From: Synechococcus sp. HW_metabat.21
Lineage (GTDB): Bacteria > Cyanobacteriota > Cyanobacteriia > PCC-6307 > Cyanobiaceae
Assembly: GCA_018623875.1 (NCBI GenBank)
Contig: JAAZUZ010000001.1
Span: 1-46,164, forward strand
Length of the DNA: 46,164 bases
Direction of reading: 5' to 3'
Shown: in pieces, positions 9,061-16,801 of the stretch
How positions within the stretch are numbered: position 1 is the stretch's first letter
Layout of the letters: each line of letters begins with the position of its first letter
Program-made: the position numbers and the translations under genes
The notes under the pieces: generated by a model
The model's database searches: none
Told to the model about the DNA's origin: nothing
What the model saw: only the letters and a program-made list of their open reading frames with translations

Positions 9061-10271
9061 TGGCATGGACCCCTCGATCACTCTGGTTGGCCGCTGGTCT
9101 GCTCCTTGTGGGCTGCTCAACTGCAGTACGGCAGACAGCCCCACCCTTTGCCTTCCGAGCCCTAGACCTGCGCCAGCAAGATCCCAAGGGCGCTCCGGCC
9201 TGGGACCTGAAAAGTCCCGAGGCGCGTTACGACATCCAGCGCAAACTCGCCCAGGCCCTCAACCCGCGCGGGACCGTCTTTCGGGGCGGGAAACCCAGCA
9301 TCTTGATCGCGGCCCAACGGGGCACCGTGATTGGCGATGGCCAAGCCATCCAGCTCGAGGGTGCTGTCCGCATCACGCTGTTAGGGGAGGAACCGGTTGT
9401 CATCACCGGGGATGCAGCCCGCTGGTTGCCCCGCGAGGAACTGATGGTGATCGACCAGCGGCCGGTGGCTCTCGATCGTCGCTCTCGGATCAGCGCCGAG
9501 ACGGCGCAGTACTTCATCAATCGCGACCTCGTTGAACTGCGGGGGGCACCCGTGTTGGAGCATTGGCAGGACGGCCGCGTAGCAACAGCCGAACCCAAGG
9601 GGACCGCATCACTGCCCCTCAAAGTCAAAGCGCAATGGGTGGATTGGAGGCCCGAACAGGGCGATCTCAAAGCGCCTGCGGTTGTCCGGGGGGAACGCTT
9701 TGAGCCGCTCGAACCGGCAAAAGCAGGAGAGCGCAAGACGCCCACCGCCAGTCTGGTCCTGACCGCCCAGGGGCTGAACGGGAACCTGCGCGAGGGCTAT
9801 GTCGACCTCGTGGCTCCCGTGAAGCTACGCCGGTCGGATGGCAAGGGTTGGCTGGATGCCCAAAAGACGCGCTGGGCGATCAATGACCAACAACTCAGCA
9901 GCGACAAACCGTTTAAGGGGCAGTTCAATGCTCTCCAGGCCAAGGGCGATCGGTTTGCGATTGACCTGGAGAAGAGCGATGTGAAGGTCACCCGTGGCTG
10001 CGAGCTCGAGCAGCCCGGTGAGCGGCTCACCGCGAGCCGCTGCATCTGGAATTGGCCCAGCGGCCGCTTTGAAGCGGTCGATCAGGTGGTGCTGAAGCGC
10101 GACACCTACCAACAGGTGACCCGGGCCAAGCGGCTTGAGGGCAAGATCGGCGATGACGGCAGCGCGGTCTTCAGCTCCCCCGGGGACCGGGTGAACTCAC
10201 GCTTCACGCTTCCGCAGAACGGCCAGGGTGAAGGGGGGACGAGGCGGTCTCCAGCTCCAATAACGTTCTGA
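9060..10271 (+). CDS. LptC-domain lipoprotein (LPS export, periplasmic)
   Basis: 403 aa. It begins with a hydrophobic signal ending in a lipobox, LLVGC, with the lipidated Cys at residue 19, so it is predicted to be a lipoprotein facing the periplasm. The rest is rich in short beta-strand repeats of the OstA/LptC type (GTVIGDGQAIQLEGAVRI, TGDAARWLPREELMVIDQRP, SAETAQYFINRDLVELRGAP). LptC passes lipopolysaccharide from the LptBFG extractor to LptA. The protein is about twice the length of enterobacterial LptC (about 190 aa), consistent with a long cyanobacterial form. It starts on the metG stop and is unlinked to lptA/lptB/lptFG, which lie at 36.1-38.6 kb. Its 3' end overlaps the convergent gene by 68 bp. 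Confidence 0.82.
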   Translation: MAWTPRSLWLAAGLLLVGCSTAVRQTAPPFAFRALDLRQQDPKGAPAWDLKSPEARYDIQRKLAQALNPRGTVFRGGKPSILIAAQRGTVIGDGQAIQLEGAVRITLLGEEPVVITGDAARWLPREELMVIDQRPVALDRRSRISAETAQYFINRDLVELRGAPVLEHWQDGRVATAEPKGTASLPLKVKAQWVDWRPEQGDLKAPAVVRGERFEPLEPAKAGERKTPTASLVLTAQGLNGNLREGYVDLVAPVKLRRSDGKGWLDAQKTRWAINDQQLSSDKPFKGQFNALQAKGDRFAIDLEKSDVKVTRGCELEQPGERLTASRCIWNWPSGRFEAVDQVVLKRDTYQQVTRAKRLEGKIGDDGSAVFSSPGDRVNSRFTLPQNGQGEGGTRRSPAPITF

Positions 10272-10920
10272 GCTTCCGGCTCCAGCCCTCAATCCAGGCT
10301 TCATCGCTTCGGGTGAAACAGCGGGGTGACCAACCCGCCACCAGCAGCAGGCCCGCTTCGCCAATCGGTTGAACAATTACGGCTGGCGTGTTCTCGGGAA
10401 GGCCCCTGAACTCCTGGCGCCCGGGATAGAGGGCGAGGTTGACCAAATGGATCGCCTTTTGACTGCCCCAGGCCCGCTCGCTAATGGGCCCGGGCTGGAA
10501 GGCAGCATCCGCCAACACGCCACGGCGGAGAAGAACCTGCCCGTCCCAGAGAAGCAAGACAGAGCCTGCAGGGGTTGCGGTCAGGAGCATCTGGCTTCCC
10601 CAGCCCAACTCCTGACGCAAGGGTTCAGACAGGGCTGGCGCGAGCTCGAGACCTTCTTCACCCTCGAGGGACACCCGTTCAGGAGCCACGGGTGCCGCCC
10701 GTGTCCAGAGAATGGAAACGAGCATCAAACCAACGGAAAGCAAGCTGGCCAACACACCAGCGCGCTCCAAGGCCGGAGTCAGCTCAGGGGCTGAGAGTTG
10801 ATTGCCGACACAGAGCAGGAGGCCGAGGACACCCAAAGCCAGGCAGACACGAGCTGGGAGTGGCAAGGGGCCTCGTAGAGCTCTGCTCACGTTCTCACAG
10901 GCACACAACCCGTTCGACAT
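10204..10920 (-). CDS. Cofactor assembly of complex C subunit B (CCB2/CCB4-like)
   Basis: 238 aa. The N-terminal 70 residues contain two hydrophobic segments (ARVCLALGVLGLLLCVGNQL and AGVLASLLSVGLMLVSILW); the rest is a soluble domain with WGSQMLLTATPAGSVLLLW and an aromatic-rich WIEGWSRKLR near the end. This layout matches the cyanobacterial relatives of CCB2/CCB4, which help attach heme c(i) to cytochrome b6 of the b6f complex in the thylakoid membrane. The assignment is from overall pattern, with no catalytic motif to confirm it. The start is divergent from the TerB-like gene, 19 bp apart, and the 3' end overlaps the LptC-domain gene by 68 bp. Confidence 0.72.
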   Translation of the reverse strand: MSNGLCACENVSRALRGPLPLPARVCLALGVLGLLLCVGNQLSAPELTPALERAGVLASLLSVGLMLVSILWTRAAPVAPERVSLEGEEGLELAPALSEPLRQELGWGSQMLLTATPAGSVLLLWDGQVLLRRGVLADAAFQPGPISERAWGSQKAIHLVNLALYPGRQEFRGLPENTPAVIVQPIGEAGLLLVAGWSPRCFTRSDEAWIEGWSRKLRTLLELETASSPLHPGRSAEA

Positions 10921-10939
10921 CGGCGGTTCTCCCGCTCAA

Positions 10940-11389
10940 ATGGGCCTGTCAGCACCAGCATCCATGGGCCAGAGCCAACTCACGTCAGCCGCTGACGCCT
11001 TTGCCGCCATCGCCCTAGCCGCGATCGCCGCCGATGGGGAGCTCAGCGCCGTGGAGGCCAGGGCACTGCGACAACAACTGGAATTCCGGCAACCTTTCCG
11101 TCGCTTCAGCGACCAGCAGATGGGAGAGCTGCTGGATCGGGTCCTCGCCCAGTACCGCGGGAGCAGCTGCGACGTCCTCGTGAAGCAGGCCACTTCTCTT
11201 CTGTCCACGGAACAACGGGAAACGGCTTTGGCCGTTGCCGCCCATTTGATCCACGCTGATCACATCGAGACCCAGGCGGAGCTGAGCTTTTTGGCCCAGC
11301 TGCAGGAGACCTTTGGCCTGGATGCGATGCGGAGTGCATCAATCCTGGAGGTGATCTCCCTGTTGCACCGCGACAGCCTGGCCAGCTAA
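10940..11389 (+). CDS. TerB-like tellurite-resistance family protein
   Basis: 149 aa from the ATG at 10940; an upstream in-frame start at 10802 would run into the divergent gene and is unlikely. The protein is all-helical with two related halves carrying acidic, metal-site-like motifs: AIAADGELSAVEARAL in the first and HLIHADHIETQAELSFL in the second. This two-part pattern is that of TerB/DjlA-type domains, which bind metal ions and occur in membrane-associated stress systems. No other ter gene is visible. It is followed 9 bp later by the TPM-domain gene and then pxcA, all on the same strand. Confidence 0.75.
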   Translation: MGLSAPASMGQSQLTSAADAFAAIALAAIAADGELSAVEARALRQQLEFRQPFRRFSDQQMGELLDRVLAQYRGSSCDVLVKQATSLLSTEQRETALAVAAHLIHADHIETQAELSFLAQLQETFGLDAMRSASILEVISLLHRDSLAS

Positions 11390-11398
11390 CGGCAGACT

Positions 11399-12106
11399 GT
11401 GTCGAGGTTGAAGCGTTCGCTGGTGCGTCATTTCCTTCGCAGCAAGCTCTGGTCTGTGGTCATGGTGGCCGCTTTGGCGATCACCGGGCTCATCGCTCCC
11501 TCCGCTGCTTTCGCCACCGGCGCGGCTGATTTCCCTTCCCAGAGCCCCAGCGGACATGTGCTCGACAGCGCTGAATTGCTCAGCCGGGCTGCCAGCGGCG
11601 ATGTCAACCAGCGGCTCGAGCAGTTCTCCGACTTGGGTGTCGATGCACGCCTGGTCACCCTGCGGCGCTTGGACTACGGCCTGAGCTTGGAGACGCTTGG
11701 CGAGGAATTGCTGCAGCAGTGGCACGAAGAGACCAGCCGCGAGGGCATGCTCCTCCTGCTGATTGAGGCCCAAAACAACAGCGCTGCAATCGTGGCGAGC
11801 GCTGATCTCCTCGAGCAACTGCCGGCCAGCCTGCTTTCGAGCACCGCGATCAGCACGATGGGCTTACCCCTGCGCGAAGGATCCCGCTACCGCCAGGCCA
11901 GCCTCGATGCCCTGGGTCGCCTCGAAGTCGTGCTTCAAGGCGGTGAGGATCCCGGTCCCCCGCAGCTGGTGGAGCGGATGCCCGTGGAGACCAACGTTCC
12001 CAGCAAGGAAGAAACCGCCTCCAGCAACGCCTTCCTTTGGGTTGTCGTTTTGCTGGTCGTTGGCACCCTGGTACCGATGATCACCTGGTGGGTCTTCTCC
12101 CGCTGA
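11399..12106 (+). CDS. TPM-domain membrane-anchored protein (Psb32-like)
   Basis: 235 aa from a GTG start. A basic N-terminus and a hydrophobic segment (VVMVAALAITGLIAPSAAFA) form a signal peptide with an AFA cleavage site, so the main domain is lumenal or periplasmic. The body carries TPM-domain features: VLDSAELLSRAASGDVNQRL, then VDARLVTLRRLDYG and EGMLLLLIEAQNNSAAI. A C-terminal membrane helix (FLWVVVLLVVGTLVPMITWW) ends in a short basic tail. Members in cyanobacteria are called Psb32 and protect or repair photosystem II. An ATG at 11462 would remove the basic n-region, so GTG 11399 is preferred. It is 7 bp upstream of pxcA and probably co-transcribed. Confidence 0.78.
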   Translation: MSRLKRSLVRHFLRSKLWSVVMVAALAITGLIAPSAAFATGAADFPSQSPSGHVLDSAELLSRAASGDVNQRLEQFSDLGVDARLVTLRRLDYGLSLETLGEELLQQWHEETSREGMLLLLIEAQNNSAAIVASADLLEQLPASLLSSTAISTMGLPLREGSRYRQASLDALGRLEVVLQGGEDPGPPQLVERMPVETNVPSKEETASSNAFLWVVVLLVVGTLVPMITWWVFSR

Positions 12107-12113
12107 GGCCTGC

Positions 12114-13259
12114 ATGGGGTTGACCGATTGGATTGGAAGCTTTGATCGAGCCAGTACCCACGATCTGAGCAACAACCTGGAGCAGGCCTACGAAGCCGCC
12201 TTGCTCATCCAGAGCCTCGAGCTCGAGTACTACAACGACCGTCCTGTCAGGCCGGAGCTCGATCTCAGCATTCCTAAATCCGCCAAGGCCCTGATGCTTC
12301 GGCGTTTCCGTGCCGCGCTGCAGGTGGCCCAGGAGAACCTGGCTGATGTGGCTCCCAAACGGGCGGAGCTCGACAGTCAAGAGCTCAGGCAACTGCAACT
12401 GGTCGAGAGCGTCGTCTCGCGATATGGCCGGGCGCGATCAAGCTCGCCCTCGATGTCCCGTTCGCCCGAGATGCTGCCCCGCAGCCTTCTGGGCGTGTTC
12501 GACGGGGTTCGCCGGCAACTGGACCCAGAAGCGGAGGCCTCGGTGGTAGCCGGTTTCCGCCGAAGGCGCGATTCCACCCTGGTGTCCCTGCGGGTACTGC
12601 TGCTGCTGATCCTGGTGCCACTGGTGATTCAACAGGGCAGCCGAAGTTTGTTGATCTCACCCTTGATGGATCGCTATGCACCAGAGATCCCGTTTCTGAA
12701 CTACACGAAGCCCCACCTGCAGGAAAAGGCCGTCGCCAAGCTGCGGCTCTACCAGCAGGAATTGGAGTTTGAAGCGCTCCTGGAAGGAAAGCAGCCGCCT
12801 TCCCCTGAAGACATTCAATCCGCACTGGCCCGGCGGGCGAATGCACTCAAGGATGAGGCCGATGCCGAGAGCATTGAGGCTTCGAAGAACGTCCTGGCTG
12901 ACCTTGCAGCGCTCATTGGCTTCGTTCTGGTTTGCTTGTCCTGCCGTCGGGACCTTCAGGTGCTTCGCGGCTTCCTCGATGAAGCCGTCTACGGCTTAAG
13001 CGACAGCGCCAAGGCCTTCGCGATCATCCTCTTTACCGACATTTTTGTGGGCTTCCACAGCCCAGAAGGCTGGACGGTGCTCTTGGACGGAATCGCCCAT
13101 CACCTGGGCTTACCGGCGGAGGAGAACTTCATCCTCTTGTTCATTGCCACTTTCCCAGTGGTTCTGGCCACGATCTTTAAGTACTGGATCTTCCGTTACC
13201 TCAACCGCGTGTCTCCATCGGCTGTGGCCACCCTCAAGAACATGAATGGTGGCGGCTGA
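12114..13259 (+). CDS. pxcA: Proton extrusion protein PxcA (CemA family)
   Basis: 381 aa. CemA/PxcA proteins are membrane proteins needed for light-driven Na+-dependent proton extrusion and for acclimation to light changes. The soluble N-terminal half (residues 1-150) has the cyanobacterial signature DWIGSFDRASTHDLSNNLEQ and YEAALLIQSLELEYYNDRPV. Membrane segments lie near 159-174, 260-276, 297-312 and 340-358; the last ends in ATIFKYWIFRYLNRVSPSAVATLKNMN, typical of the family C-terminus. It overlaps cobU by 14 bp and follows the TPM gene by 7 bp. Confidence 0.93.
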   Translation: MGLTDWIGSFDRASTHDLSNNLEQAYEAALLIQSLELEYYNDRPVRPELDLSIPKSAKALMLRRFRAALQVAQENLADVAPKRAELDSQELRQLQLVESVVSRYGRARSSSPSMSRSPEMLPRSLLGVFDGVRRQLDPEAEASVVAGFRRRRDSTLVSLRVLLLLILVPLVIQQGSRSLLISPLMDRYAPEIPFLNYTKPHLQEKAVAKLRLYQQELEFEALLEGKQPPSPEDIQSALARRANALKDEADAESIEASKNVLADLAALIGFVLVCLSCRRDLQVLRGFLDEAVYGLSDSAKAFAIILFTDIFVGFHSPEGWTVLLDGIAHHLGLPAEENFILLFIATFPVVLATIFKYWIFRYLNRVSPSAVATLKNMNGGG

Positions 13260-13827
13260 AACCAGCCCTACAGCGGGCTTGATCGTGGTCACAGGGCCCA
13301 GTCGCAGCGGCAAAAGCCGTTGGGCGGAATATCTGGCCGGACAGCACCCAGGACCGGTCGTTTATCTCGCCACGGGCCAGCCCCCCGGCGAAGACGGCAG
13401 TTGGTCAAAACGGGTGGCAGACCATCGGGAGCGTCGCCCGGAGGATTGGCAGACCCTGGAGGTGGGCGCGGGGTTAACCGAGGCCCTGGCGGGTCTGAAC
13501 CAGTCCATGCAGCCTGGCCGGCCTCGCCTCCTGCTCGTGGATGCTCTCGGCACTTGGCTCGCTCAGCACCTCGACGACAGCCCAGAGCAATGGCAGTCCC
13601 GATCGACGGCCTTACTCGATCAACTGGCCTGCCAGGGGGAGCCCGTCGTGCTGGTGATGGAGGAAGTGGGCTGGGGGTTGGTGCCGCCAACGGCCATCGG
13701 CGGGCTCTTCCGCGACAGGATGGGTGCCCTGCAACAGCGGTTGAACGCCATCAGCCTTGATGCCTGGTTGGTGGTGAACGGTCGAGCGCTCAACCTCCAT
13801 CAGCTAGGAATTCCTGTCCCGGGTTGA
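13246..13827 (+). CDS. cobU: Bifunctional adenosylcobinamide kinase / adenosylcobinamide-phosphate guanylyltransferase
   Basis: 193 aa. CobU phosphorylates adenosylcobinamide and then adds GMP, a late step of cobalamin (in cyanobacteria pseudocobalamin) assembly. The P-loop is VTGPSRSGKSRWAE near residues 15-28. HRERRPEDW holds the histidine that carries GMP in the family, and VDALGTWLAQ and VMEEVGWGLVPP match the nucleotide-binding and RFRD-containing regions (GGLFRDRMGALQQ). It starts inside the last codons of pxcA, so it is translationally coupled. Other cobalamin synthesis genes are not nearby, but a B12 riboswitch controls hupE-cobW 10 kb away. Confidence 0.94.
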   Translation: MVAAETSPTAGLIVVTGPSRSGKSRWAEYLAGQHPGPVVYLATGQPPGEDGSWSKRVADHRERRPEDWQTLEVGAGLTEALAGLNQSMQPGRPRLLLVDALGTWLAQHLDDSPEQWQSRSTALLDQLACQGEPVVLVMEEVGWGLVPPTAIGGLFRDRMGALQQRLNAISLDAWLVVNGRALNLHQLGIPVPG

Positions 13828-13832
13828 TCGTC

Positions 13833-14306
13833 ATGCCCAAGGTGGTGCTCTTTCAGCCGGAGATCCCCCCCAATACAGGCAACGTGGCGCGGAGCTGCGC
13901 CGCGACTTGCACGGAACTGCATCTGATCGAACCACTCGGATTTCAGATCGATGACCGGACCTTGAAGCGCGCAGGGCTCGACTACTGGCCCTGGGTTCAG
14001 CTGGAGCGCCATGCCAACTGGGACGCGTTTCAAGCCTTTCGCCGTGAGCAGGGCGGTCGGCTACTCGCCCTCAGCCGCCATGCCAGTGAGCCTTATCACC
14101 GCATTGATTACCGCGCCGACGACTGGCTGTTGTTCGGACGGGAGAGCAGTGGGCTTCCGCCGGAGCTTCTCAGCGACGTTGACCAACGGCTGCTGATCCC
14201 GATGAGCGGATCGGTCGACCAGGGCGGTGGGGTGAGAAGCCTGAATCTCGCGACAGCCGTCGGCGTGGTCCTGTTCGAAGCGATTCGACAGCTGGATGCG
14301 GGCTGA
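13833..14306 (+). CDS. trmL: tRNA (cytidine(34)-2'-O)-methyltransferase
   Basis: 157 aa from the ATG at 13833; a TTG at 13824 would add three residues and overlap cobU. TrmL is a SPOUT-fold SAM methyltransferase that modifies the wobble base of tRNA-Leu. Visible features: PEIPPNTGNVARSCAATCTELHLIEPLGF at the start (a knot strand with the conserved Asn), DYWPW, LFGRESSGLPPELL, and the C-terminal knot MSGSVDQGGGVRSLNLATAVGVVLFEA. Here the usual S-x-N appears as SLNLA. It follows cobU by 5 bp. Confidence 0.92.
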   Translation: MPKVVLFQPEIPPNTGNVARSCAATCTELHLIEPLGFQIDDRTLKRAGLDYWPWVQLERHANWDAFQAFRREQGGRLLALSRHASEPYHRIDYRADDWLLFGRESSGLPPELLSDVDQRLLIPMSGSVDQGGGVRSLNLATAVGVVLFEAIRQLDAG

Positions 14307-14461
14307 ACGACTGCCGCACGACCTGTCTCAGCCTGAGATCTTGATGTGTCCAACTGAGAAGTGGGCCATTCCGGCTTGCGCCGGGTCCCGCCAGTCGTTA
14401 ATCTCGCGCCACCTGGGGGATGTTGGCTTCTCCGCCGGGCTTTGACCTTTGGCCAAACTGG

Positions 14462-15508
14462 ATGAAGCCTGTCCACTTCTTACTGACAACAGCAGCCAGC
14501 ACCGCGGCCCTTGGGGCTGCCGGCTCTGTGGTCGCCCCTTCCCTGGCTGATTCCAAATCAGCCTTACTTCCCCAGCTTTCTGCTCCACCCGCGATCAGTG
14601 CTGACCTGATCGCAGCCGCAACAGACCAACCCACCGAAGACAAAATCTGGGTCAAGGCGCGTCAAGCCATCACCCTCAAGCATCTCGCCCGCCAGATCGA
14701 TCAGGAGGACGCCCTCCTCTCAGAGCTCAACGACGTCAAAGCGGACCATGTCTTCGGCCGCAGCGAGTGGATGGTTCTGCCCAGCGGCAGCATCAAGCAA
14801 GTCAAGCTTGTTTCGGCTGTCGACACTTCTGAACTGCGCCGCAGCCCCCCGTTGGAGGCCCCGCCCGAGCCCAGCGAAACCGCCCGCATCAAGCGTGGTG
14901 ACAACACGCTGGCCAAAGTGGCGGAGCGCTACAACCTGAGCATTCAGAAACTGCTGAAACTCAATCCCAGCCTCCGGGGCGCTCAACTTGTCGTCGGCAC
15001 ACCGATCCGAGTGGCTCACGCCAATGCCGGCCGGAGCCGCATGGTCCTCGGTCTCAAACCCGTCGGATCCGGTGGACTCAGCTGGCCCGAGCAGCCCGAC
15101 TTCGGCGGCGGTGAGAACCTGAATGACCGCGCTTGGGTCTGGCCAACCAAGGGCATCTTCACCTCCGGCTACGGCTGGCGTTGGGGCCGGATGCATCGGG
15201 GCATCGACATCGCCAACAACATCGGCACCCCCATCGTTGCCGCGAAATCAGGCCAAGTGATTTCGGCTGGCTGGCATGGCGGCGGCTACGGCTACCTGGT
15301 CGAGATCCGCCACGCCGACGGCACCCTGACCCGCTACGGGCACAACAGCCGAATCCTGGTCCGCTCAGGCCAGATCGTCTCCCAGGGCAAGGTCATCTCC
15401 CTGATGGGCAGCACGGGTCGCAGCACCGGACCGCACCTCCACTTCGAGATGATCCCCGCCGGACGTGGAGCGGTGAATCCACTGGGGATGCTGCCACCAA
15501 GGGCCTGA
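14462..15508 (+). CDS. LysM / M23-family peptidoglycan endopeptidase
   Basis: 348 aa from the ATG at 14462, which opens MKPVHFLLTTAASTAALGAAG, a signal peptide; the earlier ATG at 14420 would precede it with unrelated residues. Residues 65-109 look like a degenerate LysM and 143-184 a clear LysM (IKRGDNTLAKVAERYNLSIQ, LLKLNPSL, VGTPIRVA), which binds glycan strands. The lysostaphin-like M23 domain spans about 226-345, with the zinc ligands H245 and D249 in MHRGIDIAN and HLHFEM near the end. It cuts peptidoglycan cross-links in the periplasm. The 155 bases before it hold no gene that I can see. Confidence 0.92.
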   Translation: MKPVHFLLTTAASTAALGAAGSVVAPSLADSKSALLPQLSAPPAISADLIAAATDQPTEDKIWVKARQAITLKHLARQIDQEDALLSELNDVKADHVFGRSEWMVLPSGSIKQVKLVSAVDTSELRRSPPLEAPPEPSETARIKRGDNTLAKVAERYNLSIQKLLKLNPSLRGAQLVVGTPIRVAHANAGRSRMVLGLKPVGSGGLSWPEQPDFGGGENLNDRAWVWPTKGIFTSGYGWRWGRMHRGIDIANNIGTPIVAAKSGQVISAGWHGGGYGYLVEIRHADGTLTRYGHNSRILVRSGQIVSQGKVISLMGSTGRSTGPHLHFEMIPAGRGAVNPLGMLPPRA

Positions 15509-15545
15509 TCGCTGCTGCGAACAGGGTTTCGGCCCGGTGATCCTC

Positions 15546-15551
15546 TACAAT
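15546..15551 (+). promoter_or_regulatory. -10 element of the tRNA-Met promoter
   Basis: TACAAT, one base from the consensus, lies 11 bp before the mature tRNA 5' end, the distance expected for a -10 box. No good -35 hexamer is seen about 17 bp upstream. Confidence 0.55.
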
Positions 15552-15562
15552 CAACGCACCGC

Positions 15563-15636
15563 GGCTCGGTAGCTCAGCTGGTTAGAGCGTGGGATTCATA
15601 ACCCCAAGGTCGGGAGTTCAAGTCTCCCCCGAGCCA
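15563..15636 (+). tRNA. trnM: tRNA-Met (CAT), elongator type
   Basis: 74 nt fold into a full cloverleaf. Acceptor stem GGCTCGG/CCGAGCC with discriminator A; D stem GCTC/GAGC; anticodon loop TTCATAA with anticodon CAT at 15597-15599; variable loop AGGTC; T arm GGGAG-TTCAAGT-CTCCC. The CCA end is not encoded. It is not an initiator, because 1-72 is a G-C pair and the anticodon stem lacks the three G-C pairs at its loop end. The first 25 bases match elongator Met more than Ile2 tRNAs, but a lysidine-modified tRNA-Ile(CAT) is not excluded. One oddity is an A31-C39 mismatch next to the loop. Confidence 0.93.
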
Positions 15637-15644
15637 TTGCGCTG

Positions 15645-15668
15645 AGCCCCGCGAAAGCGGGGCTTTTT
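15645..15668 (+). terminator. Intrinsic terminator after tRNA-Met
   Basis: An 8-bp stem AGCCCCGC/GCGGGGCT with a GAAA tetraloop is followed by five T residues. It sits 8 bp after the tRNA, so the tRNA is a single-gene transcript. Confidence 0.9.
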
Positions 15669-15719
15669 GCTGTCTGCGAGGACGCCGCGCCTAGGGTCTG
15701 GCCAGTTGCTCTAGAACAG

Positions 15720-16208
15720 ATGGGCGCGGTCCGACCAACGTTAGGGCTGTTGGCGTGCTTGTCTCTGTTCCCCGGCAGCGCACTGGCCTGCGCCTGCTCG
15801 CCGGCCATGGAGGCGCCCATCAACGCGCTGTATCGCTGGCAAATCGATCGGCAGGGCACCCCGGGGCGGCCCCAGCTGAAAGCCATTCAGCCCCTCCTCA
15901 GCCCGACGCTGTTTCAGGACCTGAGCGCGGCCTATCAGCTCAATCCAGGGGAAGGCCGCGGCTATCTCGATTTCGACCCCTTTAGCGGAACGCAGGTCAC
16001 CACCCACAACGTGCTGGTGCTGAGCTGCACTGGCGAGAGCGCCGATGTCGTGGTTTTTGGGGGGCTGAGGGGCCGGCTCTCTGAAACGCCACAACGCCTT
16101 TCGCTCCAGATGCAAGAAGGACCGAGCGGGACTTGGGCCCTGGATGACATCACCGACCCCAGCGGTGTGCAATTGAGCAGCGTGCTCTCTGGGTTGTTGC
16201 AGCAGTGA
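15720..16208 (+). CDS. Conserved secreted protein of unknown function
   Basis: 162 aa. A signal peptide is visible (LGLLACLSLFPGSALA) ending near the cysteines of CACSPAM; the lipobox is poor, so signal peptidase I cleavage is as likely as lipidation. The mature part (SPAMEAPINALYRWQ, then LLSPTLFQDLSAAYQLNPGEG, LDFDPFSGTQ and TWALDDI) resembles the small periplasmic proteins of the DUF3828 type, but I do not recognise a function. Its stop overlaps the GTG start of the uridine-kinase-like gene by 4 nt, so it leads a three-gene coupled run. Confidence 0.7.
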   Translation: MGAVRPTLGLLACLSLFPGSALACACSPAMEAPINALYRWQIDRQGTPGRPQLKAIQPLLSPTLFQDLSAAYQLNPGEGRGYLDFDPFSGTQVTTHNVLVLSCTGESADVVVFGGLRGRLSETPQRLSLQMQEGPSGTWALDDITDPSGVQLSSVLSGLLQQ

Positions 16209-16801
16209 TTCCCCTGCTTTGTCTTTGCGGCCCTTCAGCCGCAGGGAAAACCAGCATGGCGCGGGCGCTGCAAACCTCGCTCGATCGGGACGGGATCAGG
16301 GTGTTACCCCTCTCCTGTGACGACTACTACTGGGCCGAATGGACGCCGGATTCGGTCTATGGCTACGACACCCCTGCCGGGATTGACAGTGTGGCTTTGC
16401 TGGCAGAGCTGGGGCAGCTCTGCAGGCAACACGCCAACAGCCTTCGGCGCTACGACATGGTCAGCCACAAGGTCTGGCGTGAATCCTGCACGCACGACTA
16501 CGACTTGGTTGTTCTCGAGGGCGCCTTCGGCCCTCAGGCCTTACTGGGGCAGCCGCTGCTGCGATCCCTGGTGTATTTGGAGCTGGCACTGCCGCTGAGG
16601 CTCTGGCGCCGGCAACGCCGTGATCGGCGGGAACGCGGCCATTCCCTGTCCTACGTGATCCGCCAGACCGTATTCGAGACGCTGCCCGGCGAGCGTGACT
16701 TCATTCATCCCTTAAAGCAGAGAGCAGACCTCGTGATCCAAAACAGCCCGTCAGGCCTTGCGACACTGACGCAGCACGCCCGCTCACTCGTCGCGCCATG
16801 A
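16205..16801 (+). CDS. Uridine kinase-like P-loop kinase
   Basis: 198 aa from a GTG that overlaps the previous stop. Walker A is CGPSAAGKTSMARAL at residues 8-22, followed by SCDDYYW, the acidic loop of uridine kinase and phosphoribulokinase relatives, YDTPAGIDSVALLAELGQL and the Walker B-like DLVVLEGAFG. The lid region RRQRRDRRERGHS has the arginines used for phosphate contact. Function is probably nucleoside phosphorylation, but the substrate is inferred only from family. It is followed by an alpha/beta hydrolase with an ATGA overlap. Confidence 0.8.
   Translation: MIPLLCLCGPSAAGKTSMARALQTSLDRDGIRVLPLSCDDYYWAEWTPDSVYGYDTPAGIDSVALLAELGQLCRQHANSLRRYDMVSHKVWRESCTHDYDLVVLEGAFGPQALLGQPLLRSLVYLELALPLRLWRRQRRDRRERGHSLSYVIRQTVFETLPGERDFIHPLKQRADLVIQNSPSGLATLTQHARSLVAP

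Noticed and set aside
14307..14461. Small RNA or terminator between trmL and the M23 gene
   Set aside because: Only weak short inverted repeats (such as CTCAGCCTGAG) are present, with no T-run or promoter that I can support.
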